Shown piece after piece: positions 7,255-7,486 of a DNA stretch of 7,486 nt (position 1 is its first letter; each line of letters opens with the position of its first letter). Below the pieces are notes generated by a model. That model was given only the letters and a program-made list of their open reading frames with translations, did not search any database and was not told the origin of the DNA. The stretch covers positions 1-7,486 of the forward strand of contig CAYSAG010000257.1 of assembly GCA_964428935.1 (NCBI GenBank). Direction: 5' to 3'. The DNA is from JAADHY01 sp964428935 (GTDB lineage Bacteria; Planctomycetota; Planctomycetia; Planctomycetales; Planctomycetaceae). A program made the translations under genes and the position numbers.

Positions 7255-7321
7255 GGCGTTCATCCGTCACAATGGGCGTCATGGGAAAGTCCCATGAAAG
7301 GCCCACAGGAGGATGAACGCC
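7255..7321 (+). promoter_or_regulatory. Three-tier hairpin covering the ribosome site and ending at the start codon
   Basis: The outer stem is a perfect 11-bp inverted repeat, GGCGTTCATCC (7255-7265) with GGATGAACGCC (7311-7321). Inside it TGGGC (7273-7277) pairs with GCCCA (7301-7305), and the apex TCATGGGA (7279-7286) pairs with TCCCATGA (7290-7297) around an AAG loop. The Shine-Dalgarno AGGAGG (7307-7312) sits in the internal loop and the foot of the outer stem, and the stem's last base directly precedes the ATG at 7322. Folding of a transcript here should limit ribosome access. That resembles the known hairpins that mask the ribosome site of IS10, IS50 and IS200 transposase genes in read-through transcripts; the functional parallel is inference. 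Confidence 0.6.
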
Positions 7322-7486
7322 ATGACATTCGCTCCACGCTTCTTCCAACGGTTCTCGTCCCTCATTGTAGCCGTTCTGTCGTGCTTTGACCGCGTCATTT
7401 TCCAGTACTTGTTTACCGCCGTTGGGCGATCTCTTTGCGGAGCATGGGTTGTTTGACTTGACGACGGCCCATCGCCTCGCCTGTCA
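7322..7486 (+). pseudogene. N-terminus of an 'LSCFDRVIF'-type repeated planctomycete protein, frameshifted and cut by the right edge
   Basis: The ATG at 7322 lies nine nt after AGGAGG. Its frame encodes 44 residues to a TGA at 7454-7456. The first ~28, including RFFQRFSSLIVAVLSCFDRV, resemble the N-terminus of a family I recall as present in many copies in planctomycete genomes, possibly linked to mobile elements; the function is unknown to me. After VIFQ the frame loses this character. The +1 frame, open from 7371 to the edge, continues with plausible protein sequence (LPPLGDLFAEHGLFDLTTAH), which suggests a single-base indel near 7400-7406 in a longer ORF. A programmed frameshift is possible but no classic slippery run such as A6 is visible there. 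Alternatively a second insertion begins near 7402. Family identity is from memory and is moderate at best. Confidence 0.4.

Larger units (their letters stand above)
6992..7486 (+). mobile_element. Candidate inserted element or repeat interrupting the DUF1080 gene (right end not in window)
   Basis: From about 6992 the DUF1080 coding sequence is replaced by ~330 bp without a recognisable gene, followed by a ribosome site and an ORF resembling a multi-copy planctomycete family. The segment contains three separate palindromic structures (starting at 6988, at 7028-7042, and at 7255-7321) plus a 6-bp inverted repeat GCGGCC/GGCCGC (7173-7178/7190-7195). Between 7043 and 7254 I see nothing else, although one plus-strand frame stays open to 7316 with a Ser/Arg-rich translation of no recognised family. 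No target duplication or terminal repeat can be tested because only one end is present. The boundary is approximate and the call rests on the broken host gene plus the ORF. Confidence 0.45.

Noticed and set aside
7071..7316. An 81-codon plus-strand frame starting at GTG 7071
   Set aside because: It has no ribosome site and a low-complexity Ser/Arg translation, and it ends inside the hairpin just before the better-supported ATG at 7322. Treated as leader sequence.
6695..7348. A 217-codon minus-strand frame across the right-end segment
   Set aside because: It runs antisense through the signal peptide of the DUF1080 fragment and across the palindromes. The composition is Ser/Arg/Ala-rich and I recognise no family, so I do not call it a gene, although part of it could belong to an element read from the other side.

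Overview
The window is high-GC DNA from a bacterium that is very probably a planctomycete. The evidence is the company of three families typical of that phylum: a secreted multihaem protein with a hydrazine-synthase-alpha (HZS_alpha) domain and a PD40-type propeller, the start of a secreted DUF1080 protein, and an IspG whose sequence reads like planctomycetal copies. No genus can be named from the sequence alone.

Layout. (1) Positions 1-2275, minus strand: a secreted beta-propeller / HZS_alpha / cytochrome c protein with three CxxCH motifs, open at the left edge. (2) Positions 2276-3352: about 1.08 kb between divergent genes with no credible gene, only small palindromes and weak promoter-like sequence. 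(3) Positions 3353-5101, plus: a TolC/CusC-type outer-membrane efflux lipoprotein with a long pre-lipobox leader and a Pro/Lys-rich tail. (4) Positions 5102-5488: a non-coding gap. (5) Positions 5489-6634, plus: ispG, the 4Fe-4S enzyme of the MEP isoprenoid pathway, with all cluster ligands present. (6) Positions 6785-7054, plus: the first ~69 codons of a DUF1080 protein that breaks off abruptly. (7) About 6988-7486: what looks like inserted mobile or repetitive DNA. It holds an imperfect hairpin beginning at the break in the DUF1080 gene, a 15-bp palindrome, a non-coding stretch, a three-tier 67-nt hairpin ending exactly at an ATG, and the start of a small ORF resembling a repeated 'LSCFDRVIF' planctomycete family. 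That ORF changes frame after about 27 codons.

The first three intact or near-intact genes do not form an obvious pathway: an envelope-exported redox protein, an envelope export channel and a housekeeping isoprenoid enzyme, each with its own spacing and no operon-like overlap. The part most worth a second look is the right end, where a broken host gene meets an unusually structured leader. The left end of the haem protein also departs from its family pattern in the last ~18 codons, so both ends of the window may abut repeated DNA, as would happen if this were a contig that stopped at repeats. That last point is inference.
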